From contig CM025855.1 of NCBI GenBank assembly GCA_003952965.2, positions 21,081,122 to 21,145,121 on the forward strand: a DNA stretch of 64,000 bases. Direction: 5' to 3'. Origin of the DNA: Morella rubra (taxonomy: Eukaryota > Streptophyta > Magnoliopsida > Fagales > Myricaceae). Below are positions 46,258-58,241 of this stretch, one piece after another. The number at the start of each line of letters is the position of its first letter. Position 1 is the first letter of the stretch. The notes beneath the pieces are model-generated. The model was not told the origin of the DNA. It saw only the letters and a list, made by a program, of their open reading frames with translations, and made no database searches. The position numbers and the translations under genes were made by a program.

Positions 46258-48835
46258 AGCCTATAGGCCCTCTACAAATAATATGATGGTTAGCCTAGCT
46301 AAATAATAATATGATGGTTTATTTTGTAAAATTTGAAAGTTCAGAGACAATCAGTCTATATAAATATATTGAGTTTAATCCACTTTACAAGCTTCTAGGA
46401 GAATTTAAGGCCACAAGCTTTTCTAACGAAAATGTGTTCAGTTCTTTTTTCGTTTCTTTTCTTTTTTTTCTCGGCAAGTTAAGATCACATTGGCGTCTCT
46501 AGTATGAAAAAGTAATGAAATTTGTTAAAAAATAAAGAAATAGAAAATTTGATATCATTTATTTTAATGAAAAAATATTGAGGTTGTGTGCAAAGATGTT
46601 AGAATTTATATAAGATTTTGAGATTTATTTATTTAGTTATCAAAATTTTTGCTTTTAAAAAAAATTTTGGTAAAAGGTGAACACTTTGATTCTACCAAAA
46701 TCAAAATCAACAAAAAAACATTAGAATTATTTAAAAATTTGCGTTTCTTACTTTGTTGATACATTTTGCAACATCCTGAATTGCACTTCCAACAGCACAC
46801 ATCATTCCACAACCAAGGCATTCTGTATCGGCCTAGCTCTCGGATTCATAATGGACGTACCTTACTTCTAGTGATAACAGAGGTAGCAAAAAGCTCATTA
46901 AAAAATTTCATCAAAATCTTCTCTGTCTGCATTTTTTAACAAACTTCAATAAAAATCATTTTACAATCAAATTTTGTTAAACTCTTTTACTAACTTTTTA
47001 CAAATTCCATAAAAGTCAAATTCTCAAAATTTTCTTCTAAAAATTCAAAATTCTTAAATTTGTGCTCACACCAAACATCACCTAAGTTTAGGTTTTGATT
47101 TTAGTAGTTGCCTTTATTCATGTCGGGAATGTTCCTGCCGGTGGAAAGAACTTGAAAAACTTAGAACAAATAGTAAATAACAAAATAATTTAAAAAATAT
47201 CAATTAAGAAAGATTCCAACATTTTAAATAATAATAAACACGAAAAATTTATAAGAAAAGAACTGACCTGGCACATGGAGATTCCCCCTAAGGGTGGCTC
47301 CCAGATTGCTGTAGCGGTGGAGCCTTTCCAGTATGGGCATTGGGCTTACACCCTGTAGTGGGTGGCTTGCGGCCGATCCACTTCCTCTTCAAGAGGGTGA
47401 TCGGGGATCATAAAGCAATGCTCTGGGTCCCGTACCCGCTCCGGGCCCCACCCCATAAATATAAACACACCAAAAGAGTTTGGCCTACGGGATATTTTCA
47501 AAGAAAGAGAGAAGTTGGTGCAAGAGGAAATTCCTCTTTGGTTTTTAATACAAAAAATTTAGGCTATGTTTAAGAGCTACTTTTATTCTTATTTGTGATT
47601 TTGATTCCAAAAATTGTTTTGAGATTGATTTTTATTAAAGTTTGTAAAAATGATCTATAGGGTTAAAACTAGTTTGGAATCTGTTTTTAAGGACATATTT
47701 ATTTATTGGAGTTTGGAAACTGTTCTTGTGAAAAAATTATAATGAAAACTATTTTGAAGTAAATACTTATTTATTGAAATTTGTTAACAGTTGCTAAATA
47801 TGCATAAGATTATCATTATATGGTCTCTCCTTTAGGTTAGCTAAGGCCGTTATTTTAATTTCAATTAGGTAGAGATCACGGTAACTTACAACACGCGCCT
47901 CATTTTGATTTCAGTAATATTCGTTCCTTAATGTATGTTTAATTTATAATTTATCATTAACTAAATAAATATAATAATATAAATTAGCTAAAGCCATGAA
48001 CTTGTGCCATGTTTCAACCATGCTACCTACCCGACTAATCACATTGCGGTGTCATAGCTCATAACCTAGCTATGTTTAGAATTTATTTAATAATATATTT
48101 TATGGACATCTTTACAATTTTGTGACCTACGCAATTACTTTTACTTATTCATTAATTGCATGATCTACACTGATTGTTTTGCATGAGTGTCCATATTTAT
48201 CATTTTCCAGCAAGGCATCTATGCTTCTGACAAAACAACTGCACAAAAAAAAAAAAAAAAAAAGATGGAGGACTTAAATTAGGAACTCCACACATACATA
48301 TATTGATGCACTACAAATGTTTGACAAAAAGACTGTACAGACAAAGAGCTGGACGACTTAAATTAGGAAATCCACTATTGCTACTAACAAAAAAACCAGC
48401 AAGAATAACACAACATTCCGCAAATGTGTGGTATATATTTTATGGCAACGTGACAACGTTAATAACACACTATTCGCTACTGCCACTGTGGCATTTTATA
48501 TTTTAGCTCCAAAATAAAGGGACAATAGCTTGTAATAATACATTGCAGATCTCAGCACCACATATATTTGCAAAATATAGAGACATACAGCTTACAGTAA
48601 TAACTTGTAGAGCTCAATATTGTTCATGAAAATGCCCACACACTATACCGAAGTATGGATCTATTGTCTAGAGCTCATTTACAACTTATACTACGTTACA
48701 AACAGTTAACAGCCAGGAACTAATCCATTAGTTAATAGCCAGGAACTGTTCCAACAGCATATATAAACATCATTATTAACATATATGTGTGTGTTATAAA
48801 AGGATTGGATCCAAAAGCTCATTACCTATAATACC
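46258..48835. other. Intergenic AT-rich sequence
   Basis: No gene supported. 47270-47460 is a GC-rich island (CTCCGGGCCCCACCCC) of unknown origin within AT-rich DNA. Around 48240-48385 a phrase, GACTTAAATTAGGAA with TCCAC, occurs twice about 75 bases apart. Confidence 0.4.
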
Positions 48836-49458
48836 ATGAGTTCAATCTCCAGTAAGGTCCACCACAACAGGAAAACTACAAACAGCGTTGTCTTTGATGT
48901 GAATCCCGGTGGTATTGTTGGCCGCAACCATATTTCGTTCTCTTTGGCGCTTAGAGACACTTTCGTCCTCTACAACGGCAGAGATGCTTTACACGTCAGC
49001 GCTTTCGTAGATTGTGATCTGAGTCATCACTTATGTAAATAATTTTTGGACCTACCTCGTTGCGGATTGAACTCACATGTTGAATATTGTGAACAAATTT
49101 AGGAGGCTCGTTGCAGATCGAACTCACATGTTCAATGGATTTAAGAGGCGATTCCATAGAGTATTGTACTTGTGATTGTGCTGGACTAATATCTGTTGAG
49201 CACCACCAGTGCGCATTAGTGTGTGCATCAGTGTTCTTATAGTGACAATTAGGCGCAATTTTTTTTGAATTTTCAATATTTCGCAAAACTTTCGGCACCT
49301 TATTTCACCCGCCAAAATTACAATTCGTTCTAGGCAAACCTTCTCCCAGTTTCGAACGAAATGCACTACCTTGCATGGCAAGCATAGTCATAAATATGAA
49401 GAAAGTCATATTTATTCCAGATCAAATTAAGTAATATGCCTCACTTTTCATTTTTATA
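48836..49458. other. Small unrecognised open frames and a 46-base duplication
   Basis: A 68-codon plus-strand frame (48836-49042, MSSISSKVHHNRKTTNSVVF...) starts at an ATG but matches no family I know. A minus-strand frame (49298-48996) contains HVSSICNE and HVSSIRNE, produced by a 46-base direct duplication at 49070-49135. There is no evidence that either is a gene. Confidence 0.25.
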
Positions 49459-49722
49459 CCTCGCATATAACATAAAATTTTGTAATTTAAGTGTTTATAT
49501 GCTTATTTAGGAAATAAAAATATATCTTCAATTACTTACCGTGTCAAATTTCTCTTTAATTCTAATATCATCACAGCCGTTTTTATACGTCGCATGCAAA
49601 TGTGATTTGACACATAACATAAAAATTTTTAATTTAAGTGTTTATATGCTTATTTAGGAAATAAAAATATATCTTCAATTACTTACCGTGTCAAATTTCT
49701 CTTTATTATACTATCATCACAG
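49459..49722. repeat. Tandem duplication, unit near 125-145 bases
   Basis: The two units share TTTAAGTGTTTATATGCTTA, TTAGGAAATAAAAATATATC, TTCAATTACTTACCGTGTCA and the ATCATCACAG end. The second begins at about 49607. Very high identity suggests a recent event. Confidence 0.85.
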
Positions 49723-49854
49723 TAAAGAAATACCATCATTTTTCAAAAAGAAATACTATATCAATTTTGTATAAGTAATCCAATCTTATACAACAAGAAT
49801 ATATATATAACCACTTATCCACTATACAATTAGCACTGTCTCTCGTGACCTGTG

Positions 49855-51568
49855 TGACAAGACCCTAACTCAAGACCTCGGCGAGACAAGGTTTGTAGGC
49901 GCCTCTAACATGCCCATGGCCCATCTGGCAGCGCATTGGCAAGCCCCATGACATGACCAACATCCAAGAGTGCCCAACTAGGCCATAAGCCCCAGCTTGG
50001 CCTAGGAAAGGCTAATGAGGAGATGATGTAGGCTAACTCAAGAGGAGTCAAGGTTCACTTTACCAGCCACCACATGGCCTCTAACCACGGCGGTGCTAGA
50101 AGAAGTGCATGGGGAGATTGTCTCAGGAGGTTCCCATGACAGAATGAAGAAGATCAGTAGCACCACCACATGAACACCGGAAGTGGCAGCACATGGCGGA
50201 GCACATGGAGGAGCATGCTCAAAAAAATCAGCATGTCACAAGGAATACTTTGGTGTCATCACCCCACAAGGTCGTGGAATGGCGGTGGCGGCCATCACCA
50301 GTGGCAATCAAATGTCATATAGGGTGATCCATCCCTATATGGGCAAATCCCCCAATTAATGAGAAGTTATCTTTATTTCTTTGAGACAAAACATTACCAT
50401 GTTGGTTTGAGTCAATTAAGGAAACAATCTTGGTCCTATTTTGGGAAGATTGATCCGTGATTGATGTTAGGAGATTTGTGCTTCAGTGGCAATTATGGTT
50501 AGCTCCCAATATAGAAGCATATGGCCGGCCACATTAGAGTCAAATAAGAGCATATCAATATTTGATAAATTGGCTCCTATTTAGGCATGTTTTGGCCACC
50601 AAGGAAGATCATTTCAAGATCTTTCCTTTTGGCTTTTGTTTGATCTTAGGAGATCTCAAGAGATATGATTGTGTGCAGCAATCAAACCTTTCCTCTACAG
50701 GGAAAGGCCTTGCCGCCCAAGCCCATGGAGTACTATATTTACCCCTCCATGGCACTATTGTAAGGCATCCAATTGAATATTTATCAAAGAAGAGTCTCTG
50801 CAGAGCTTTTGGCCTCAGTGCCATTTATCAGTGCAAGTAGCCCCCTATCACCACCCTTCGCCTAGCATGGACGCAGTTCTTTCATGCTAGACTGCAATTT
50901 GGCTGTGGTTCTGCCAAGATTAGAGAAACTAGTGGGTTAGAGGTAGTCCTTCCACTAGAGGTGCATTGGCTTGGGAAAGGATATTTGGCGCAAGCGTAGT
51001 TCTCTGGTTCCTTGGTCTTTCCCTTGGCAAGGTAGCCAAAGTACGGTTGCAGGCAAGAAGGTACTTAGGTCGGTCTTGGTTCTCTCGAGCTTTGGCTTTT
51101 CAATTGAATTTGTGCCAGGTTCATTGGTAAGTTGTTTGAGCACTTAGCTTGGGCGTGGTTCTCTTGAGCGTTATTCTTCTCTTACAAAGGTTTCGCCTAT
51201 CGGATCTAAGCTCATCTTTGGTGGCTTAAGCTTGCTTATCTGTAAGTACTGGACTTATATCTAGAGTTAGGCTCTACAAGTCTATAAGGCTTACAAAGCC
51301 TCATAGTCTAACTAGTTTTGGGTGTAAGCCTAACCTAGCCAAAGCTTGCGGTTTTATTCCTCCACCTTCTCAACCATCCATCTTTCTTTGAATTTCTCTT
51401 TCTGTATATCCAAAATACCAAAGATAGAGTGCAAGTATATGATGAGTACCTAAATGGGCGGCCAAATCTAGCATTTACCTTGAGGTGTGGACTTGCTGCG
51501 TGTACACACAAGTTGTCCTTGTGAGGGGATTGGGCATTGGTTAGGGGCCTAGGCTGGGGGCCCTATCA
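49855..51568 (+). mobile_element. Solo LTR, about 1.7 kb
   Basis: It starts TGACAAGACCCTAAC and ends GGGGGCCCTATCA, whose tips are inverted copies (TGACAAGACCC, TGATAGGGCCC). The flanks are CTGTG (49850-49854) and CTATG (51569-51573), a 5-base target copy with one difference. It splits a minisatellite-bearing repeat whose unbroken form is at 57175. Plant LTR family not determined (Copia or Gypsy). No internal genes. Confidence 0.65.
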
Positions 51569-51850
51569 CTATGCATAAGCTACATGCGCTACAATTTCTA
51601 GCGCACTGTCACTCGCAGCCTGCGCGCTAGCGCACTCGAGCTATATGCGCTGGCAATTCCAACGCTCTGTAACTCACGACCTAGGCGCGTGAGCTATATG
51701 CGCTGGAATTTCCAGGGCATTGTCACCTGCGCCTTGTGGGCCAACTGGAGCAAGCTATGTGCGCTGGAATTTCTAGCGCACTGTCACTCGCGATCTGCAC
51801 ACGCAAGCAATGTGCGACGAAACTTCCAGCTCAATTTCGCTCAACGCACA
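51569..51850. repeat. Hairpin minisatellite, copy A
   Basis: Five imperfect units of 50-65 bases. Each has GAGCTATRTGCGCTGG then AATTTCCAGCGCACTGTCAC and CTCGCGACCTG. The core GCGCTGGAATTTCCAGCGC is a near-perfect palindrome (9-base arms, 1-base centre), so each unit can fold. The repeat's left border (CCACTTATCCACTATACAAT at 49811) lies on the other side of the solo LTR. Confidence 0.85.
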
Positions 51851-52984
51851 TTGGCAAACTCTCGCAAACAGAGCACTAAAGTTGTGCATATTTTGCTTAC
51901 TGACAAATCTAACTGGCTGGTGATTCGCCATTAAGTAAAATAAAAGCGTATTTGACCTTATTGAACTCGTAGCAGAGCTTGCAAACTCTATAGACAATCA
52001 TTTATTCCTAAATTCCACCATTTATGAAATGAAGCTTCACCATTTCTTCCTAATTCACGAAGCTATTTGGAAATGTATCTTTTTATCGATATCCATCCAA
52101 CATTTGCCCTATGGGCAAGTAATTTGTATATTGCTATATGACAATGATAATGATGGTTATGATAGTTAAGTTGATCTTTTATTTGTTTTGATTTCTTTAT
52201 TTTTTTTTCACTTTACATTTCGACCAAACCAGACATAGCATCATTGGAACAACTCGACTAACAGTCAAATATAACGGCCTAACCTCAAACTATCCCCATA
52301 AATTTTACAAGGAAATGTATAGACAAAAAATCCACATTTGTAATTGGCCCTAATGAATAACATTAATGAAACAAGAATGAATAACGTTAATATAACAAAG
52401 CTTGCAGGATAAACTTACATAGCCAATACATTACAATAAAAAAAACATGAGTAATATTATAATAATTTTCTAACATAACAACACTAATAGAGTAACAACA
52501 TAATACCTGCATTTAAACATAACCACATTACAATATTCATATCATACCACATGCATTACAATATCTATAACATACCAACACATATAGCATATCATGTCAA
52601 CAACGACCAAAATATCAAAATAAGACGTAGTTGTCCCTTTAACTAGTTTAAATGCTGCGTAGAAAGTCATATACTCCCCACATTATTGAGTAGTGTCTAT
52701 ACAAAAGTGGATAATTGTTGGTACTGAACAAAATATGGCTTATAAGTACAATGTCACAGGTAGACAAACATAGGGTTGATGCAAAAACAAAAACAGAACA
52801 ACTGCAGAAGGATCTTCATGCACGCTCAAACAAACCAGCATCCTTGTGCCTTAAAGACGATAGCGCCATTCCAATCACCTCTCATATGACATTTCAAGGA
52901 ATGCAAGCTGTCTCTCTTTGTTCTCCAATAATCGATCAATGGCTTCGTGGTACTAGGACTCTGGCAGGGGAGGAGATGGCTCAC
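51851..52984. other. Non-coding flank of the Harbinger element
   Basis: AT-rich, with loose repeats of CATTACAATA and CATACCA (52440-52600). A plus-strand frame at 52715-53005 overlaps the minus-strand Myb-like gene and is a shadow. Element termini were not found. Confidence 0.4.
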
Positions 52985-53482
52985 TCAACCAATAGCTCCC
53001 ATTAAGTCAAAATTTGGGCATCCTTGACGTTTATATTTTCCAAGCTTTGGGTTGGACTGTAATAAAATAAAGAAACATTTTCGGTAAGCCAATATTTCAT
53101 CATCAATAGATAAATAAAAAGAGCACATGTTATCAACATAATATAAAAGAGTAATAGAAAATAATACCTTCAATAGATTACTCCAGGACTCCTCACTTAC
53201 GACTACTGTGTGCCTTTGATCGTCCCAGCCGAACCTCGTTTGTTTCAAAATAAATGTGAAATCGCTATATGCACGCTTCATGCGATCCCATTTTCCCTTA
53301 ATTTACTTTGTATTAAACTTACATTTGACACATCTGTTTATAAGTGCAATTGCAGTATTCTGAGCATGACAATCAAATCTGCCTGACACGATCCTCCCAC
53401 TCGCAACACACTCTTGTAGAATATTCATAAAAGAAGCTCATTTGTGGATGTCAACAAATCTTGTTCTTCTTGATTGTCCATT
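52985..53482 (-). pseudogene. Myb/SANT-like protein of a PIF/Harbinger element
   Basis: Minus strand: RRTRFVDIHK at about 53475, FMNILQECVASGRIVSGRFD, then KGKWDRMKRAYSDFTFILKQ and TRFGWDDQRHTVVVSEESWS to a donor at about 53168. It continues after TTATTACAG with NPKLGKYKRQGCPNFDLM (53055-52990). This is the Myb/SANT-like DNA-binding protein (trihelix type, Myb_DNA-bind_3) that Harbinger elements encode beside the transposase. At least two stops interrupt the first half. Confidence 0.75.
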
Positions 53483-54971
53483 TTCTGCATCCATAAATGA
53501 AACAAAAAAAAATTCCATTACTGCATGATATACTACAAGTTATGAAAACTGGTAACAAATATTGTCCTTTAACATACTACCTTTGGGTCCTAGGTAGTCT
53601 TCTACCATGCACTAGCAATCTTTCGCGAAGGTAGTAGTGCTACAGATTATATACGAAGTATCAAATCCAAATCATACCAATAGCACTTAATAGATAAAAC
53701 GAAGAATGAAATCCAAATCAAACACCGTGGTTGACGTTCAAGTTGCAGAGTAACACGCACAACACTAACATGGAGTTTAATTTTGACCAATTGAGGAGAT
53801 AGCCACTATGAACAAAGCGTGATATAGAATAAGAAAAAGATCACGTTGGAGATGCATGAGGTTGAATTCACCTAGGACTTTGTCTCTTTTAGGAGTATGT
53901 AACCAATGGCTACATGCCAAGGAACTATGACAAAAAAAAAAAATTTATTGAAAGTAAAAGGCATCTGTGAGTGCATCTGTGACTATTAACCCGACATACT
54001 CAAGTAAGCTGTACTGGCAGCCTCTCGTCCAACTTTTGTCTCTTTTTCAACTAAAGTACATTGTAATTTTGCTAACCTTTGCACTACTTTTCAGCATTTC
54101 TTTCTTTGTAATCTAAGCGTATCTTTCAAGTCATCTTTATTTCATATCACATTCCATCCATCACGTTGATTCATCAGTATCCGCCATAATCACCTTCATA
54201 TGCCAGGCAATTACCCTAGAGAAATTGACGTTAGTGACAATCCTTTCTAAACTTATTGGTCAATCAAACAGCTACAAGGGATGTATAGGATATATTTTTT
54301 GGCAAACAATGACCTATACTTTGTATATTCGCCGACACAGTAAATTAGGTCAGTAAATCTGCGAGTTCCAAGAAACTCGTATCAAGACCTACACTCTCTA
54401 TATTTGCCTTCACAATAAATTATGTAAGTAAATTTACAAGTTCCAAGAAACTCGTACTATATTCATACACAGATTATCGACAAGTGAAAATAACATGACA
54501 TGTGATTTTATGAGCACGTAATTAATATTTATATATTAATATTTAGATAGTAGTGGAATTTTGACATGATAAAGAGTATGAATGTACGTCAATGAGCAGT
54601 ACAATTCAGTTATTGAAATATTAGAAAAATTACACGTGGATAGTCTCATTGGCTGATACCAGTGGAACTTCTAAAAGAGATATTTATTACTAAGTTGCAC
54701 GTGAAATATTTATTAATGTATCAAAACACCTCATATATAAGATTTATTATAGCAACAAGTGATGCGAAAACTTCTATATGAAAACATTTACCACAAAATT
54801 TACCCGAAAGATATACCTACACAAGTGATAGGACACAAAATTCATTTAAGTCCAAGTGTCAAGTCATTTAAAACAAAATACAGTACTCATAAATAGTTAA
54901 CTTAGCTCCCGACATAGTATTTGCTTAAGTTAACAAAAAACTGCATGTTTACACAACCAACGTATGTTAAT
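53483..54971. other. Spacer between the two Harbinger genes
   Basis: No gene. Two near copies of a phrase with GTAAATCTGCGAGTTCCAAG / GTAAATTTACAAGTTCCAAG and AAACTCGTA lie at 54352 and 54427 (about a 75-base tandem duplication). Confidence 0.5.
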
Positions 54972-56560
54972 GCTCGTTGTCCCACATAGCTTGAGCTATG
55001 TTGTCCCTGAAGTCGGCCACGGCCCGAGCACCAGATGTAGAGAGGTTTCAACTGGGTCACTCACTTCTTCGTCATCTATATGTGCATCTACTTCATCCCC
55101 ATGATCTTCATCCAATAAGAGATGGGTTGGAAGGCTGAATAAATCATCACTTGGATTCATAACTTTTATCCAGTTATGGAGGGCGCAACAAGCTATGACT
55201 ATCCTAGGATGTCTAGATAGTTTGTAACAACACATGGACTTCAATATACGAAATCGACACTTTAACAATCCAAAATAACTCTCTATAGTCATCCGTAGGG
55301 AAGAGTGCCTTAAGTTAAATAGCTCTCTAGGGCCCTGAGGTAAACCACCATTATGGAATCGCAGTAAGTGATATCATTCACCTCTGTATGGGGTGAGAAA
55401 ACCTGGCATGATTGGGAAACTAGAATCCGCCAAATAATATTGTCTTGAAAACAATAAAGGTTTTAGACTACAAGTAATACAATTAAATTATATTTTAATC
55501 TATAATAGACTCTTGCAAGACATGAGAGTAGGAAGATCAAACAAAAATCCATACCTTGACCAGGCCAAGGAAATAAGTTCTCTAGACGAGTAATAGCATC
55601 AAGCAACACTCTGGAGTCATTTGCACTACCCTCCCAACCAATGTAAACAAAAATAAACCATTCATCAAAATCGCAAGCCATTAAACAATTCTGAACAAAG
55701 GTGTCTTTTCAGAATCTATATGCTGGCTCGAGTTCTTTTGGTACATATGCATCAATTAGGGTGCCATCTATTGCTCCAATGCAATTCTAAACATACAAAT
55801 AGTAACTCATGTCACATGCCTCCGAATCATATGCAGTATAAGTGATTTAGACTCATTGCATTAATATTACAACTAGGACTGACCAGAATTTACAAATTAA
55901 ATATTAATATCACTTCTCACGGCAATCATGAATATGCCTCAAAATAATGTCCAATACTATGTAGTAGAAATCATGGTGGTTTACTTGGAACTATGAAAAA
56001 TAGAGAGAACTATCACGCACGTATGGATGGACACCAGCCGATGGAATAGGCACCTGCACCTCCTGACCTAATCTGCATAGAGCATTCACCACACGATTCA
56101 CATGACGACAAATAGTTTCTGTCGAGTGTTGAAACCTATCAGCTACAACCCTCATTCGATTTGCATGACCGACCACCATACAAAATATTGCGACTGCCTC
56201 TTCTACTCTCACGTGGTGGGTGTTCCTTAACAGTTTATCTAGCTTTAGCTTGTAGCACAGAGCAACAAAGCAGTCCCGCTTTAGTCAAAAATGTTTCTTA
56301 CAAGTACTAGGATGCCCGATTAAAATCTCTATTATCCATGCATCCCCAAGCAAAATCGATGTGCACTACGGAGTTCTCGTCCAGCGCCTCCATTTACGAA
56401 GCAATTGTTGGAGCAACAGCAGCATCAGAAACATTTGGATGAAAACATTAACGTCATCAACAGAAGAGCTACTATAATCCATGGATTGCACAGACTCCAT
56501 TTCAATATCGTTTGGTTCATAGTCCCCGTCTGAAATTTCTACTGATGAGTCCATGTGAAA
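54972..56560 (-). pseudogene. PIF/Harbinger transposase (HARBI1-like)
   Basis: From the 5' side: an acidic leader, MDSSVEISDGDYEPNDIEME (56552 down); a helix-turn-helix region with RVEEAVAIFCMVVGHANRMR and STETICRHVNRVVNALCRL (56210-56080); the first acidic residue in CIGAIDGTLIDAYVPK (about 55785-55740); MACDFDEWFIFVYIGWEGSA and NDSRVLLDAITR; the second in YYLADSSFPIMPGFLTPYRG (about 55440-55385); and the third in MTIESYFGLLKCRFRILKSM, closing IVIACCALHNWIKV. The DDE catalytic positions are all visible. Stops occur after EPAYRF and YRGE. Introns have good borders (donor after FPWPGQG). With the Myb-like gene this makes a two-gene Harbinger element, inactive. Confidence 0.88.
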
Positions 56561-57174
56561 GTTGAAAAAAGAGTTTGGGAAGCAATGATATATATATGTA
56601 TGCATGCGCAGCATTGCAAAGGCAATAGATATTTATCACCTAATACTGCACTGTAAAGCTAGTTCACCAATATCACCTTGCCAAAGTGTGAAAAAGTGAA
56701 ATCATCTTTAATAAAATTTGAAAAAAAAGTCACTTTTAAAAGAAATCATTATAGAACAAGTGATGGCATATATATATATATATATATAACAATTTGCTCT
56801 CCAACCGTGAGCTTATTGGCGTGGCAATTGCATGAATGTAACAGATAGTTACATAAACACAGTTGGCTCGCCACACATGAGCCGAGTGGCATGATTGACG
56901 ACCTTGAGATTTTATAGCAAACTATTACTTCTAGTTTCTCATAAATATAAGATAATTATCGCCAACAAATCATAGGAAGAGACAATTAACAATGCCTATG
57001 TAAACTTAAAATATATTTATAAATCCTTTGGCCGTATGTTTTGCACACCAATATAAAAATAATAATAATAATAATAATATAATTTGGCAACTAATTATTA
57101 ATACTTACATCAATTAAAGGCCGAATTAAATTTTATAACAGATTACAAATGTTATTTTTTTAGTGAATATTCTA
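56561..57174. other. Non-coding, microsatellites
   Basis: (TA)n at 56767-56788 and (AAT)n at 57055-57078. The phrase TGAGCT(C)ATTGGCGTGGC / TGAGCCGAGTGGCATG occurs twice (56808, 56878). No gene. Confidence 0.6.
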
Positions 57175-57335
57175 AGAATATGTATAACCATTTATCCACT
57201 ATACAATTAGCATAGTCGCTCGTAGTCTACGCACATGTGCTATGTGCGCTGGAGGCTCCAGCGCACTATCACTCGCTGCCTACGCACCAGCGCGCGTGAG
57301 CTATGTGCACTGGAACTTCCAGCGTACTTAATTTT
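57175..57335. repeat. Hairpin minisatellite, copy B
   Basis: It starts like copy A (AGAATATGTATAACCA, TTATCCACTATACAATTAGC) in the same orientation. It carries two palindromic units, one with GCGCTGGAGGCTCCAGCGC (9-base arms) and one with CACTGGAACTTCCAGCGTA. Similarity to copy A continues faintly past 57335 (AATATGACCTTA versus GTATTTGACCTTA). Confidence 0.8.
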
Positions 57336-58241
57336 TAATTTTCATGACTCCACTGAATTTTTCTAAATGCAAATATGACCTTAAGATAAAGGAGAATGCA
57401 AACCCAACATCTTTTCTTTCTAATATTAAAAATATTAATGTTTTTTTCTTAATAATTAATTAATTTGATTTATATTCTCGTGTCCTAAAGTCACATTTTG
57501 CATACTATGCTCCAATCAGAAAACAAAACATAACAAGATAAATAATTGATGATGATGGAAACGTGGAATATTCTTTGTTGTTTTGTTTGTTCCATGTCTT
57601 CCTTTCACAGGTTAGGCTGACGACAATGTGCTAAATTTTAAAAGGAAAAATGAAAAAACAAAAGAGCACTGATGTTAATGCAATATTTACTTCATAAAGG
57701 AGTTTTAATTTTTTGTTTCCTTCTACGCAAAGCGATAACTTACTTAAAGCATACTAAAACTTATTTAAGTTATACAGGATAAGGTAAGCTACACTTAACC
57801 ATAAACAAAAATATCTGAAAAATTAAAAAAAGGAAAGCCACGACTAGATAATAGGCCTCGGGGCGCATCAAAGTCCTGATAAACTCCGTGACTTGGCGCA
57901 TCAAAGTCCTTATTTCAGCTCAACACTTAATCCGCAGGATCCTTCAGAGGAACACCTGGCACAGTGTCGCGTAAGCAGAGAAACCTCTCACCCGAAAGCG
58001 GAGCCTATGAGGGTACCCCTAATAATCAAAGACGCGCAAAACATCAAACAAGACTGTAGAGAGCCAAATGCACTCATTTTTGTCCAACGACAATCTACAT
58101 GAGTTGATAATTTGAAATTTCATAAATACAGAGTTACAGAAACAAACAAACAAACAAAAAAGAAAAAAAAAAACCTTGTACTAAGAAATATGTGCAGAAG
58201 ATCCACACACAAAAGTAATACCTTGATGATCCTAAAAAACT
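57336..58241. other. Non-coding flank
   Basis: 57850-58100 is GC-richer and has GGCGCATCAAAGTCCT twice (57862, 57895). A 69-codon plus-strand frame here is not recognised. No gene supported. Confidence 0.4.

Noticed and set aside
57893-58102. 69-codon plus-strand frame
   Set aside because: No family, no splice context, and it sits in repeat-like GC-richer DNA.
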